From assembly GCA_035041965.1 (NCBI GenBank), contig JAPYMA010000483.1:1-64000 (forward strand): 64,000 bases of DNA, in the 5' to 3' direction. Positions within the stretch are counted from its first letter, which is position 1; the number at the start of each line of letters is the position of its first letter. The stretch comes from Anisakis pegreffii (Eukaryota; Nematoda; Chromadorea; Rhabditida; Anisakidae). Of this stretch, positions 12,701 to 25,394 are shown one piece after another. Position numbers and translations under genes: made by a program. Below the pieces are notes generated by a model that was not told the DNA's origin, did no database searches, and worked only from the letters and a program-made list of their open reading frames with translations.

Positions 12701-15700
12701 CGCTCCATGAAATGGGAATTATCGATTCTTCTCGAAAACCACAAACTAAATTCGTATCGAGAATAATTTCAAAACGATATTTTCAGGGAAATAAGCGAAC
12801 AGTAACGCAATCTTACGGTGATATTTATAGCACGGCTTGAAGCTCTTCAGTAGCGGATTGAAGAGTTGATCAGCAACCGCCAATTCAAGTGCCCTCTGAA
12901 GAAGAATATCGACAACCTAAAAATATTACAGCATGACATTCGCTTTCAACAGCATTCAAGCATAACAAAAATATTTGCAGTATAAGTATCCCCTGTTGTC
13001 AGTTCTAAATGTTTTCACAGTGATGATTCAATTTGTATTCACTCTTCAGCAAGAGTCGTCGCTCTCTACCTGTGTACAAAAATGAGCCCATGTCAAAGTT
13101 ACATTACAAAATTATTTCTTCCAAAATCAAATTGTTCAATCATTTGTTGACGATATACATTAAAAAAGCATCGTCAGATGTTTAATACAATCACAACGGG
13201 TCAACATAAACATGTAAAATGAGATTACTGGGAGAATTCGCTCAGCCAAGTTCCCATAGTATATTGGCATGTGCAATTCTGGATTGATGACTGGTTGCTC
13301 CATTTGACGGAGTTGCAGTTCCAGTTGCATCTCTCTCCGCAGCTTCACCTCCATTTCTCTATAGGTAAGTTCCGGATATTGCTGAAATTAGAAAAGGTAA
13401 TTGAATCAGAAGTTGATTGGTGAAAGGCGCTTACATCTACTTTTTTTAATGGCATAGTTGTAATGAATAATATATAGAGAATTAACATAATGGTGTTAAA
13501 CTAGCGAGATCAGCGTTAAGCATAATGCTTGATCACCGAAGGCTTTGATTCGCTGTACTCTGTCCACATTGAAAGGATATATGGAATGGTAATTTGCAAT
13601 AGCTACAATAAACAGAACGAGTAAACAATTAACTGATTTCACTACAGACCGATAAACTTATCTACAGTACTGAAAAAATCCCTTGCAATATGACACAGTA
13701 GAAGATGGGTAGACATAGATAATACAGTAGACATAGAAGATGACACAAAAATTTTCAGCAATTGATTGAATCGAGAATCTTTGAAAAGCGATTATTAAAT
13801 GAAACAATTAGAAATGTAATATAGAAAGGACAAACCGAATAATATTCAGACATTTTATTGAAAAACGATGAGTTGGTGTTGACGATTTTATTTGATGGAA
13901 TGAAATGAAAAAGAAAACCGAGACGATTCCGCACATCCGAGAACGAGCTGACCTGAACACTTGAAGATTACAATAAGTTTGAAGTGGATTTAATATTCAT
14001 AGAAATGAATTGTGAATAGAATCATTCAGGAAACAACAACGCATAAGCGTGTTGAAACTAAGGAAAATAATACGTGAAATTACGTTGATTTTAATCTGAT
14101 TACTTCATAGCGCAAAGGAAATTTCTTAAAAGTTGGCTATTTAAGCTACAAATGTGAACAGATTAATGATCAAATAACCATTGAATGAATTATTAGAAGC
14201 GATATTTCAGTGGCCCGGTCATCAGTCGGATGCAAAACGAGTGCGAAGAGCAGTCGATCGAATGGTATTAATTGATGCATAAACACCATATCGTTCAGCA
14301 CAGAAACCATCTTCAAGTGACTTACATCACAAAACAATACAGTGATGACAACAGAATTAATAACATCGATAACAACCATGCGATTAATAATAATAATGAT
14401 AATAATAAGGATTAATAATAATAATAATAATAGATAAACGAAAATAATAATAACAAATGAAGACTTACCGTAGTGAAAGTTTGGTCATCTGACGGAGGAT
14501 TTTTTTTGAAAATATATATGAAATAATCGACGAATTTATTAACCATCACAATGATGTCCTTAGCGGTCATTGAATTTAGCATACTGAAACTGACGTTTAT
14601 TGAATGTTTAATAGAAAGAACTGATTTGCAGAATGAGGAACACAGATAAAAGGATCCAAAAATCAGATTGTTCATTCAAATGACGTAAGTTGTAAAACGC
14701 CAACGCTTGAAATGTCAATACTTACGAATAGAAAACGGGATGTAACTTCTTGGAATCGTAAATAAGATGATTATAAATCACACAGAAGAGTGTATCTCTT
14801 CTTTCGATCGTGAAATACTTGATCAACGATTCTTCGGATTGCGTGCAGAGATATTCTGTAAACACTTACAATAATCATCCATTCGCATTGGTTAATAAAG
14901 AAATTCACCTACCATGTGTACGTCGATGATCTTGATCAACGCAGTGAAAGAGTTCTTCATTGGGTGCAACTTCCGAGCCATCATCGATCGAACAACCCAT
15001 CAATTGCGTACTGAATGTTCGACTAACAGATAAAGGCCAACTAAAGTTTGCGTTACATCGCTGTAGAACTTCAGACGCCATTTCAACGCCTTTAAAATAA
15101 TTTTTTTGAAAATAAAACCATATCATACGTGTTTTCAGCCTACATATTCCTCTTATAAGACAAGTCTGAACAAACTGTTTCCCGAAATCTATACTTAGAA
15201 CTGAATCGAACATCTATTATTAGTAATGTAAATGCAAATTAATCAGCAAATCACACGAAAAGGTTCAAAAATGATGCATAAATAATAAAGAATGATTAAC
15301 ATTTAAAAAGAACCTGTGAGTTTTAAAGCACGAAACATTGAAAGTAAAAGTGATCGCAACATTTCTGGCGAAACGTGCAAATTGGCGTGTGATGGTCTTT
15401 CATGTGATATCGATGAACCATGTTGTGGTTCACCAAACGAGTTCGGTGACGATATCAGAGCAGTTAACTTTCCTTGTTTACCTAGTAAACATTCCACTTA
15501 TTAGAGCAAACGCTTTGATTATCAAATAGTAACAGCGATGATCCTGCTTAGTTCCGAAACGGTTCTAGCACATAATAGGCTCATTGAAGAAATACATATT
15601 GAAACAATAAAAGAAGCATTCTTTAATTAACTCAACTAAAGTAGAACTGAAGCGATCGATCAGTTTCAATGAATGGCCAGCTACCGTTCAAAAAGCAAAC

Positions 15701-18700
15701 TGTCTGGGTGAATTATAAATAAGGTGACTGAATAAGGGTCATACAAATGATAAAAAAGAAAACCAATTAGTGCATTGCAGAGAACAATCATTTCTTGAGG
15801 TGAATTCCACATCCAATATCGTAACATAACTTGTTCAAGCGCTGAATAAAGTGCTACGTTCATTTGGACTTGATTATTGCTGAGTGCCGAATAACACGAA
15901 AGAATAACGTTCACCTATAATATAGCAAATATGATCAATCTTCCAATTTACATAGCAATTTTATAATGCTTGACGTGAAAATAGTTCAATATTGAATATG
16001 CAAAAAAACTAACTGTTAACTTCGACTGTATGCTGCAGGTTTAGGACAAAATTGAAAAAAAAAACGATGAAGCAAAAAATATAGGACGGATGAACTTTAT
16101 TAACGATGGAAAAAATTACAGTGAAATTAACAGCAAAGTGATACAACATACCTATAAATTAGAGCAGAGTAAAACGACCAATAAACGCTTTCATAAAGAT
16201 GAACAAAAACGAACCTTAGGAATAACTGGAAGTGGATAGTTGATAAGGCGATAAGAAAGCATATCACAAAGAATATAGAGCAAGTCACGAGAACGATCCG
16301 GTTGATTAGTAGCACCTATGTTGGCGTTTGCACTGATGGATGCTAGTGCACGAGGCATCAATGTCAATACCAATTTAACACCGTATTCAAATTCAGTTGT
16401 TGATGCTAATCGAACCAATGTATCTGAAAATGTGTTAAAAATTCATATTGTACGCTTGCTGTGAAACCCATCACTCATTGTAAAAAACGAAGCAACAGAA
16501 GTGACACCGCGACCGTAAATTTTGAAATTGTATACGTGGCGTGATTAACTTACCAATTGATGCGGGACTTGGTAGTTTGGCACTTTGTTGAACATTGAGC
16601 ATTGTTGAAAGTTTATGAAGACACATTTGGAAAAGATGATTGCGCGAATGGAACGTTAATGAATCAATCAATGGCAAAGGAAGTGGTGTTTTCTTCGGTA
16701 GACAAATGATACCATGCGGTAATCTCCATAATGAACCTGTCGCGTCTTCACCTATCCCATCAAGAAACATATCAACTGCTGTTAGCACCAATTTATGAAA
16801 ATTTTGCATATCGTTACTATCTGAAAAATATTTAATAGATGCACAGCAGTATTAGTAATAGATACATTAGTAGCAATGATCGATTGAAACAATCCACTTG
16901 CGAGTTTAAACTTCAGATTTTGCACTCAAAGTACCAATTAAGTTTTCATTTTGTCCTATCTGTATTTCTTTCCACTGTATTTCCAACCAGTTAAGTGCTC
17001 ATCTAACGTTCATTAATCAATTACCATTTTCCAATAACAAAATTATGTCCCCTTTTCAGCACATTCACCGAATAATGTAACGAACGAACACTACTAACAA
17101 GCATTTGCCACAGCCGCGAGAACAGCGTTGTGATCAGCTACGTTCTGAATGGCTGGATCTGAATCAGATGTTTTTTCTTGAAGAAACTGTATCTGACGCA
17201 GCAATGATTCGGATGGCTTTGGCAATACTTCTGAAGCTTGTGAATTCGGTTTTTTATAGAAATGGATCCAAATGGCGGCAGGTACAAAAAAACGAACGAA
17301 CAATAACGGATCGGTATCTGCACCGGACCAGCACTGCTCATCACTGTAAATAAACAAACAATTAATCTAAATAGATCGCACTCCTTCTAATGAATACATT
17401 TAAAAAAATATTCAACCATCCTATTAAACTAAAAATTTAGTCTCAGAGTTCTTTGTCGAATCAAAGCATACTTTGATCAGAAGAAAACAAAACGGAAATT
17501 ATTGATAGAATCATTCATCTGATGCAAAACAATTAAGCACAAACTAGAGGCAATTGAAAAGTGAAAAACAATGAATGAAATGAAAAACCTATAAAGAAGA
17601 TTGTAAATGTCAGCAATTCGTATCATATCTTCATTCGATACTTTACCAATATAAACGGCCACGTATTGCAAGATAACCCACATCAGTTCATCACGACCTT
17701 TTCGATAGACTGTTTCTGAAAGCTAAACCCCAAATAGTCAGCACATATCACATGAATATGCACTAGAAAGCACGATTTATACATGACCAACACAACAAAA
17801 TGCTTTTAATATGAAAAACATCGCTATGAATTTCACTTAATTATTCCTTTCCATTTGAATTAGATGTGAACATAGAGGGAATATAAAATACGACATGAAA
17901 ATCATATGCTTTTACAACGAACACATCAAATAACTTCACATTATGACTGAATAGTTTTACACTGTAAGTTTAAAACGACTGATGATGACAGCTGAAGAAA
18001 TTAGATGTGGAGGAGTAATATAAAGTGAACAATTACCGATTCGTAGAGTATTTTCAAAAGTCTTGAGAAGGATGCCATTCCATGCAGCAGTGAGAACGTA
18101 ACGGTTTGAGTGATATTCATCCACTGATACTGATTGGCTGCATCATCTAGACGTGTATCAGTTTTCTCCATCTCACTCATCGCTTCCAGAATTATCATAT
18201 GTAAAAGCTCATCACACTGAATTCGTTGCGGAGTCATATTTGTATTTTGTCGCAAAACGTACTAAAATTATGAGAATATAGCATTTATTTCTTCCCATAA
18301 ATACAACCTTGAAGAAATGTGGGGAAATGTTATGTTAATTAGATACAGCTATAAGAAATAATTTGTACTGAAAATTAAAAGTATCATAAGATAAAATTTG
18401 AAGGTTATGATGAAAAGTTTCAATGGACTTACCGATAAAGTATCTTTGCCTCTTGGTTGCCGTAGGAGTGTGTATAGAAGTGAGGACTGAGGTGCGAATA
18501 ACTCAGATTTATAGGGTAAATGTGCACGCTGATGAAGTTTTGTAGTGGCCACTTCGAGTTTCCAAGAAGATGTACTAACCGGGAAAGAAATATGCGAAGC
18601 GATTGGATATAACCATGGACGACCGATTACAGTGACCATTTCAGTGAGAGGACGAAACGATATGAACGTTTCGTTGAACTTTTTTGCAACGCGCTATAAG

Positions 18701-20155
18701 TATCAGTGTGATATTTAGTAAGTTATCTAAAAATAACAACTGATGAAATAAAAAACTTTACCGGTAAAAGGAACGCACGAGAGTTACTGGAAACACGATG
18801 TAGTTCGGTTATGGTGAACAGACACGGCAAAAGATTCAACTGCCGATCAATTAAAGTCAGTAGCATCTAGAAAGTAAATCATTTTTCAATAAACAACACT
18901 GAATTGTTCACTGCTTTGTAATGCTTCCTCTCCCATTAACTCACAATCATTAATTTTGTAACGCGATCATAAATACATTCCGCTTGGTTAGCATTCGGTG
19001 ATCTTGTCAGTAATACGAAGAATGATATGTTCAAAATATTCTTCGGGAAAGTCTTAACTAAATTAAGCATTTGGATGACCTGTAGCTTTATATTAGTTGA
19101 TGAATATCGAAAAGTTTTACATTTTCAACGGGAAGAAGCATATGACGTTGATGATTGGTGATAGTGGATGGTACTTCTTGCATACGTTCAACAACCAACA
19201 ACTTCAATATATTCCGAAGACCTTTATAATCTATCAAATGCAAATTCCTTTGCATGTATTCAAATTTACGTGCATCAATTGGTGTTGACAACGTAAAATC
19301 CGTACACAGAATCAACAGTTCACAGCACTCCCTTCAATATGCAAAGAAATTCAAGAAAACAAACGCACAAAAATGAAAAACTGAACCAAGAATTCATTTC
19401 AGTCAATCTTGAACGAAACAAATTTATCTCAGCTTTATGTAATATCACAGACTGGCTGATTAGGATAGATTATGATCCCAACAGAGTGCTTCAATTTAAC
19501 TGCTCTATGAACGGTTAAATATGATAACTGCTTGATCCTTGTTACTCCATGCTTTCAAAATTTTCATATAAATAGTAAACTAAAAAATGTGGAGGAGTAT
19601 GAAGTGAAGCTTGAGTAAAACTAAGTGAAGGTCTGTGGACTGAAATCGAATCAGAAATTTAAGCATAAGTCTTGATGAACTACTTAATTGGTAACAGAAA
19701 CTTACGAAAGTGATAAAACACCTTCATTGCATGCAGCAATAAAAATTGATGAAAGAACCCTTTCCAGTTGAACATATCTGGGATTATCCTTATTCAACAA
19801 TGCATTCAAAGTTGCTTTGCAACAATGAGATTTCTCCTCCTGAAAATGATTAGAACATTTTCTTGGCCAAACAGAGTTTGCTTTGAACACAGCTGATAAG
19901 AATTCCCTTTATACAGAACAATTATTGCATCAGAAAGCGACATTGCTGACGAACTCCAACTTTCATAAAAAGCTTCATAAGATACCACACTAAATTTTTC
20001 TTCACAACTGAAATACAATAAAATAGAAAGCGGTAAAATCAAATAGTGACCTCGTTCATTGAACGCAGAACATTGATAGCTTCACCGCATGTGAGTTCGT
20101 CAACATCAACATTACCACTTAAATCCCAGAACAATTCACGTATTTGCACTCCACC
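9722..20155 (-). CDS. MED23: Mediator complex subunit 23 (MED23; C. elegans sur-2/mdt-23 homologue)
   Basis: MED23 is a tail subunit of Mediator that links activators such as Elk-1 to RNA polymerase II. Twenty-seven exons join with consistent phase: 19920-20007, 19706-19839, 19121-19331, 18945-19079, 18762-18866, 18433-18693, 18037-18261, 17589-17722, 17099-17343, 16554-16820, 16215-16423, 15764-15914, 15314-15481, 14913-15089, 14726-14855, 14469-14583, 14179-14310, 13836-13952, 13229-13381, 12817-12916, 11972-12083, 11729-11873, 11418-11557, 11005-11117, 10723-10835, 10133-10282, 9722-9979 (about 1,428 codons; human protein 1,368). Blocks recognised in order: IDYKGLRNILK, SSWKLEVATTKL, DELMWVILQYV, AAIWIHF, IDSLTFHS, DMLSYRL, VLNDMVF with FDRLLFALVL, MPIYYGN, DWRFAELAPAG, VALILTALP, LPEFVRDKL and ICDLLYHMKYMYVGD. 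A further exon near 20052-20155 looks coding, but its junction to 20007 does not fit in phase as read; the start codon is unresolved. Confidence 0.93.
14383..14455. repeat. (TAA)n microsatellite in a MED23 intron
   Basis: Runs of taa/aat units, interrupted by tga and agg, fill most of this stretch. It lies in the intron between the MED23 exons 14179-14310 and 14469-14583, so it does not affect the coding sequence. Confidence 0.8.
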
Positions 20156-21077
20156 CTCAAAACAATACTAACATTCTTATCGAAGTAGCTAGTTCGATCT
20201 TGCTGTGTACAAGTGGTAATAAACCAATTAAATCAACTAATGCGACATTAAAATCGGCAAATTAAATGCTTGGCTGAAGATAGAGAAATGTTACAAACAA
20301 TTCCATAATAGAATATCCTAAATATAAACATCTTAATAAAACATAATCCAGGACTAAATTCATTCAACAGCCAGAATATTTGGCAGTAAAATACTCCATA
20401 ACAAACCACATGATTCAGCACAATCCACTGCAGTTTCTCTGCATCGTTTCCAACAGCCGAGATGTTTACAGAAGATGCAACAGCGCCATCCCCGCCGTTA
20501 AGGCTATCCCCGCCGTTAACCATTATTTCCAGTTTAATACCAGCGATAAGACAATATCATATTAATTCACTGACTTGTACGCATTACTGTCTAAAAATAG
20601 TATACTATGCCATCAATGACAACATTGTTCAGTCAAGCGTTAAACTGCCAGACCGTTAAGTGCGGTGTTACAAACGTATTGGGCGGTTGATTTCCTCAAC
20701 TTTGTGCCACTCCCCGTGTTTTGTTTCCAAAAAGACTGGGCTGACAAAGATCTTGGCATATAAGATCAACTCCGAGATTTATTTAAACAATGAACAAAAA
20801 GCAGCAGACAAGAAAATGACAGCACTAGAGGAACCGAATGATCCTCTTCGCTGCACCGAATGTATACCCTATCAATGGCCGACCATTTTCGGTAGTCAAA
20901 AAATCAACTTGTCTCGTTTCCGTCAGATTTGCACTAAAAATCGATTTTTCTTTCGCTTCCAACCGGGATGCCGAGATTCTATGTTTACTCGTATCATCAA
21001 TTTCAATTCTGCCCTCGTTGTGAGCTAGTCTTTGAACGAGCAGTTGCTTAACACTACTAACACTTTATTACAATTAA
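20156..21077. other. MED23 5' flank, start exon not resolved
   Basis: A minus-strand frame at 20248-20523 begins at an ATG and contains a duplicated GlyGlyAsp segment from two copies of cccgccgtta. It could be a first MED23 exon, but nothing in it resembles the MED23 N-terminus and no phase-correct splice to the known exons was found. The plus-strand frame at 20660-21028 has no recognisable motif. The stretch should contain the MED23 promoter. Confidence 0.35.
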
Positions 21078-21338
21078 GGCACTTTTTTACTTTGGGGGGG
21101 TCGCACGCAAGTACGCTCGCGCATGCCACGCCTACTGCGCATGGCCTCAGCCAAAGGTGACCTCAGGCTCATCTAAGCGTAGCCTCAGATCGCTCGATGC
21201 TACAACAGAGGCTAGCAAGCGAGCTCAGGCTTAGGCTTAGGCTGAGACTACGCTTGGGCTGAAGCCATGCGCAGTAGGCGCGGCGTGCGCGAGTGTACTT
21301 GCGTGCGACCCTCCTCCCCCCCAAAGTAAAAAAGTGCC
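21078..21338. repeat. GC-rich foldback element (near-perfect terminal inverted repeats)
   Basis: The left arm begins ggcacttttttactttgggg and runs through cgcacgcaagtac and cctactgcgcatggc; the right arm reads the same in reverse complement, ending with gtaaaaaagtgcc at 21338. The arms match nearly perfectly for about 75 bases (21078-21151 with 21264-21338) and continue with weaker pairing towards the centre. GC content is far above the flanks. It has no open frame of note and no clear target-site duplication was seen. A foldback or MITE-type transposon is the simplest reading. Confidence 0.75.
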
Positions 21339-21800
21339 GAATCAAGAATGAAAAATAACAAAAAATGGAAGGAAATACAATTAAATCCAGAAAAAACTAC
21401 GAAAGAGAATGCTTTCGCTATTTCTTGATAATGATCGAAAGGAGAAACCGATGCAAAAAACGAGAAAACTAGTAAAAGGCAACAATACTGCGCACTTTTT
21501 AAAATCATCTCTCAACACGAAGCATAGATCAGTATCCAAATTAAATTAGTCACGTGGCGTGCTGCTGAATTCAAATGACGATGGTATAGGCAATATGGGT
21601 GGGGCATCAACCTATGCATTGGCAAACGAAGCTAATGCGAGACAAGCGCAATTTTCTTCGCAACTTGGTCTGCGCTATTCACCACGAACAAGTCGGAAAA
21701 ATAATTTTCAATGGCATCGTTTTGTCAGTTGGGCTTCATTCTTCGGTAATCCTGCAGTTTAGGTCAAAGAGGAAAGAGGTGTGACTTAACACTGCTAAGT

Positions 21801-22911
21801 AGCACCCTTAAAGTGTTGTTTCCGGCTATTCAGTTGATCAAACTTCGTTTCGGTTCGATTTTGAGCAATGCGAACGCTTGTTCACCATTGTATGCCTATT
21901 ACGAAACGTGTACCGTGATATATTACGATTAGTTTTTGCAAATTACCCACCCTTTTCTCAACATCAAGACCGGTATCGCTTTTGTTTTTTTTACCGGTAT
22001 CGTTTTCGAATACCGATACGATACCGGTATTGAAAAGCAACTTTTGAAATATAGAAATGTGACCTGTTCAACATTCTTTTTGAGCCAGTCTATTCATAAT
22101 TATTCAGGAAAGAATTTATTCAATGAATCACTCACCAAAGCTCAAGAAATTCAACAAAAAATACAACAAAAACAAAAATGGGTATGACTCATGTTCCAGT
22201 CATGATGGATATACTACCAAATTCACTTAAAATGATTAGTGGTATGAATGCCGGAAATACCGTGAATATCGACAACACGAATCCCAAGATCGGCATCGTT
22301 TTTCTTTTACCGGTATTCGGTATTATCAAGATCTCGTGCAAACACTACTTACGATCTCCTGAATTTACACTAAGTAGTTTTCGTTGCTTTTGATGCGGTC
22401 ATGCGTAGCATCTAGGTAACAACAGTAATCATTGAACTCAATTAAGTAATTAAAGATTACTTACTGATGACGGTTCTATTGGCTACTGCTTTAATTTGGT
22501 GAAGTGACTTGAGTTTTTGTAGTGTTTGCACGAGATCCCAAGCCCGGGAACCCCTGCAAAAACTAATCTATAATGTTGTGAAGGACAATACTTGCTTGCA
22601 ATTTTCGTCAATGAAGGCTGTTTTGAAGCCTCAAGCCACCCTATTAAAACAGCAGCCAATATAAACATCATCAGTAATCTTTGATTACGTAATTAAGTTC
22701 AAGTGTTACTCATGTTACCCAGGTGCCACGCGCGACCGCATCAAAGAGAATGATAACTACTCTGTGTGAATCCACGAATCCGTAACACATCAAATAGTAC
22801 GCGTTTCATAATATGCGCACGCGATGGTGAATGTACGTTCGCATAGCTCAAAATCGAATCGAAGCGAAATTTGGTGGACTGAATAGCCGGCAACAACGCT
22901 GTAAGGGTGCC
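21801..22911. repeat. Nested imperfect inverted-repeat complex
   Basis: Outer arms: 21801 to about 21920 pairs with 22790-22911 (agcaccctta against gtaagggtgc, then ccggctattcag, tcgattttgag and atgcgaacg). Inner arms: 22390-22512 pairs with 22630-22745 (tgatgcggtc at the ends, aattaagtaatt, ctgatga and attggct). Between the outer and inner left arms lies about 465 extra bases (21926-22389) with repeated accggtat palindromes. The two ends of that insert, attagtttttgca and atctcgtgcaaacactac, recur inverted and close together in the central loop (22517-22567). The layout fits a foldback transposon or inverted duplication with a second element inserted in one arm. Translations of the two outer arms share PAIQ and SIL.NAN-like residues, but no gene was identified. 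Confidence 0.65.
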
Positions 22912-24604
22912 AATTGTCAGAGAGCTAAATATCCTAGAACGTGTTGCAGTTGCATTTGTTGGGTAGACGTCGTATTCATTCGAGAAAATATTTGTCGTGT
23001 GCATCTCTAAATGCATGGGACTACGTCATGGTGACTGCTTCCATAAATTCGACCCAAGGCGCATATTAATCGCAGACAATCGCTAAACGTCCCTGTCGGT
23101 CTGTGGCCACCGATAACAGAGCGATTCGGATTTCACCAGTCGCTGTTGTGGGACGAACTAGACAATGGGCGTGTACCAATGACAGACAGAGAGCAACGAG
23201 CGTCAGCGTTTTTCACATCTCTAGAAACAGAAGAGAACATGTAACAAACATGTGAACGAATGTGGTTAGGACGGAGAGCCAGAGCAGAGATGAACAATTG
23301 GTGCGATTGAAGTATCATCGAACAATCATGCAGACAACGCCCAATCGATCAGTCGTGTTCGGTTTCGATCGGTAGGTGCGAAATTCAGTCTAAGCTGGCC
23401 AGTTTTGGTTTTGATTGCTGACGGCTGAGGATGATGTTTTTAATGACCACTGACCGGTCAACTTCTTTCGATTTTTGATTAGTGGCCACTGACTTTCAAG
23501 AGCGAAAATCAGAAAAAGTTGAATCAGTCATTGAAATTGAATCCTCTAAAAATTGAGGGTCTCGATGAAACGGTGCTGCCATGGAACTGAGTGACGAAAT
23601 GAGGTTTATTTGTTTGTTTTTTATCATACTAACTCCCAACATCTGTTTGGCAAGTAATTGTTTTGTCAGGCCAGTAACTTTTTGTGAAATGGTGCTGCTG
23701 ATACATCAGAACAAGAATATACACAATTTCTAACCTCTCTTACATTGTATCAAGAACTTCTTAATGGATCTTTGGGGCATTGGTCGCACAACGTTTTCAC
23801 GCAACTTTTTAAAATTAAAATCGCTCGCAACCCTGATACTCAACATAAAGAACCATAAAAGGAAGGAATGACCATTGACCATCGTTCACTTTCTGTTAAT
23901 ACCTGCGTTCATGTCTAGAACAACATTCTACATTTCAATACATCAATACAATTCATTGTATTTCCACGTTTCCCAAAGGTATCTCATTGTGAGATGATGT
24001 GCACATTAGTAGAACATCCAAACTTACCTCAGTCTGTGTTCACCATTTATTAATGTCTTCTGAATAATTCCCAGTTATCTATTATAAGCAGCACATCAAG
24101 ACTGAAGTGAACTAATGAAGAGGACATTCAAACATTCGAAAATCCTAGTGAGAACCTGGCATATAAACCTGACACTGACGTAACCTATCCAATAACTTCA
24201 AACACTTGTAAACAATGGAAAGGAATTGGTGAATGAAGTAAACCGTACCACCAGAGAACACGACAATCAATCCGCAAGATACTGCAAATTAATCAGTCAG
24301 TATCAATTCCAACTCACATTTGCTCATGAAATCGTTTCTGAATTAGCGTGACTGTCCACATTAAGTGAATAAGTTTGTTTGGCAATGACTATCCATCGGT
24401 GAACTTTTATTCTTCAGTATTGAAAAAAATTGATAGTTTGGAATTTTCGTAACCCACTGGAGCAGCCGAGAAGAAAAGTATCTTATAACAGAGAAGACAT
24501 TAGTTGAACATCAACAGAAGTTGAACTTCGAAACTGTTGAATATAAAGTTTTGGTCTATCCCATTCTCTTCCGGAGCGGGCACCTGCTTAGAGACATACA
24601 TGTG
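22912..24604. other. Intergenic, probably old repeat sequence
   Basis: No gene was recognised. The first few hundred bases continue the style of the neighbouring inverted-repeat complex. gaccggtcaa near 23453 resembles the ends of the element at 24605-24791. Open frames are short and without motifs. Confidence 0.4.
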
Positions 24605-24791
24605 TTACCGTGACCGGTCAATCTGCCTAACGACAGTTTGTCTAAAGATACATTACCTAACGGACAGTTAGCCTAACTTATGGTTTTTTAATGGATATTT
24701 CGCCTAATAGGCAAATTGTTCCTTAGGCAAACTGTCCCTTAGACAAACTGTCGTTAGGTTAAATGTGTTTAGGCAGGTTGACCGGGTACCA
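24605..24791. mobile_element. Short palindromic MITE with CCTAA-rich subterminal repeats
   Basis: The left end reads taccgtgaccggtcaatctg and then cctaacgacagtttgtctaa; the right end, in reverse complement, reads ggtacccggtcaacctgcct and then cctaacgacagtttgtctaa. The block cctaacgacagtttgtctaa is therefore present exactly in both arms. Shorter tgcctaa and ggacagtt units repeat inside both arms. It is about 187 bases with no coding capacity, as expected for a non-autonomous DNA transposon moved by enzymes encoded elsewhere. The superfamily could not be assigned and no unambiguous target-site duplication was seen. Confidence 0.75.
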
Positions 24792-25156
24792 TGTTTTAAA
24801 AGATGTAATTATGCGGCGAATAGGCTTGAGAATGAAACAATATGATGGATGATGAAAACAAATTTGTTCATCGAGTATTGATATGTATGAATGTGCATTT
24901 ATTAATGGATTGTTACAGAACAATGTGAACAATTTACAGTATGAATATTAATGATGACAACAATTTTGATAGAAAGGATGATCGAGAAATCAGCAAAATA
25001 TTTGAAAAATAAACAAATGAAACAACACACTCGCGTACATGCGGAATATCAAGAACGAGAACGTTTCAACCAAAGCAATATCTATGATTTTTGTTGGAAA
25101 TATAAGCGTCGTCATCCAACTGGGACTCAATTATCAACCATAGTTAATCTGTAGAG

Positions 25157-25394
25157 TAGTGGTTCTCAAACTTTTTTGCCTCCCGCACCCCCTAAAAAAT
25201 TTAAAGATGCCTTCGTACCCCTACAACAATAGTTTATTCAAGAAAGAAACGCGACCGAAAGAATTATTTCTAAGTTGCTCATATTACACCCATGTATGCA
25301 TTGAACTCCGTCCTCGCCTACTTTAATCTGTAAAAATGAAACCTTACCTTACACCCCTTGGAACACTATCTCGAATCCCGGTTGAGAAACCCTG
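25157..25394. mobile_element. Non-autonomous hAT-type DNA transposon (MITE) with 8-bp target duplication
   Basis: The element opens tagtggttctcaaac and closes with ggttgagaaaccctg, whose reverse complement is cagggtttctcaacc; 11 of 15 terminal bases match. It is flanked on both sides by the exact octamer ctgtagag (25149-25156 and 25395-25402). Eight-base duplications and YAGnGGTTCTCAA-type ends are characteristic of hAT transposons. At 238 bases it has no transposase frame. The left octamer overlaps the TAG stop of a 67-codon open frame at 24951-25154, which is otherwise unrecognised. Confidence 0.88.

Noticed and set aside
15316..15529. Plus-strand frames
   Set aside because: They lie antisense to the well-supported MED23 exon 15314-15481.
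17105..17353. Plus-strand frame
   Set aside because: Antisense shadow of MED23 exon 17099-17343.
20660..21028. Plus-strand 122-codon frame
   Set aside because: The longest frame of its area, but no domain, no partner exons, and an overlapping second frame of similar length; treated as chance.
21226..21245. ttaggc units that look like the nematode telomere repeat
   Set aside because: Only about two copies, and they fall within the foldback's central part where related cctaa sequence pairs; not evidence for an interstitial telomere.
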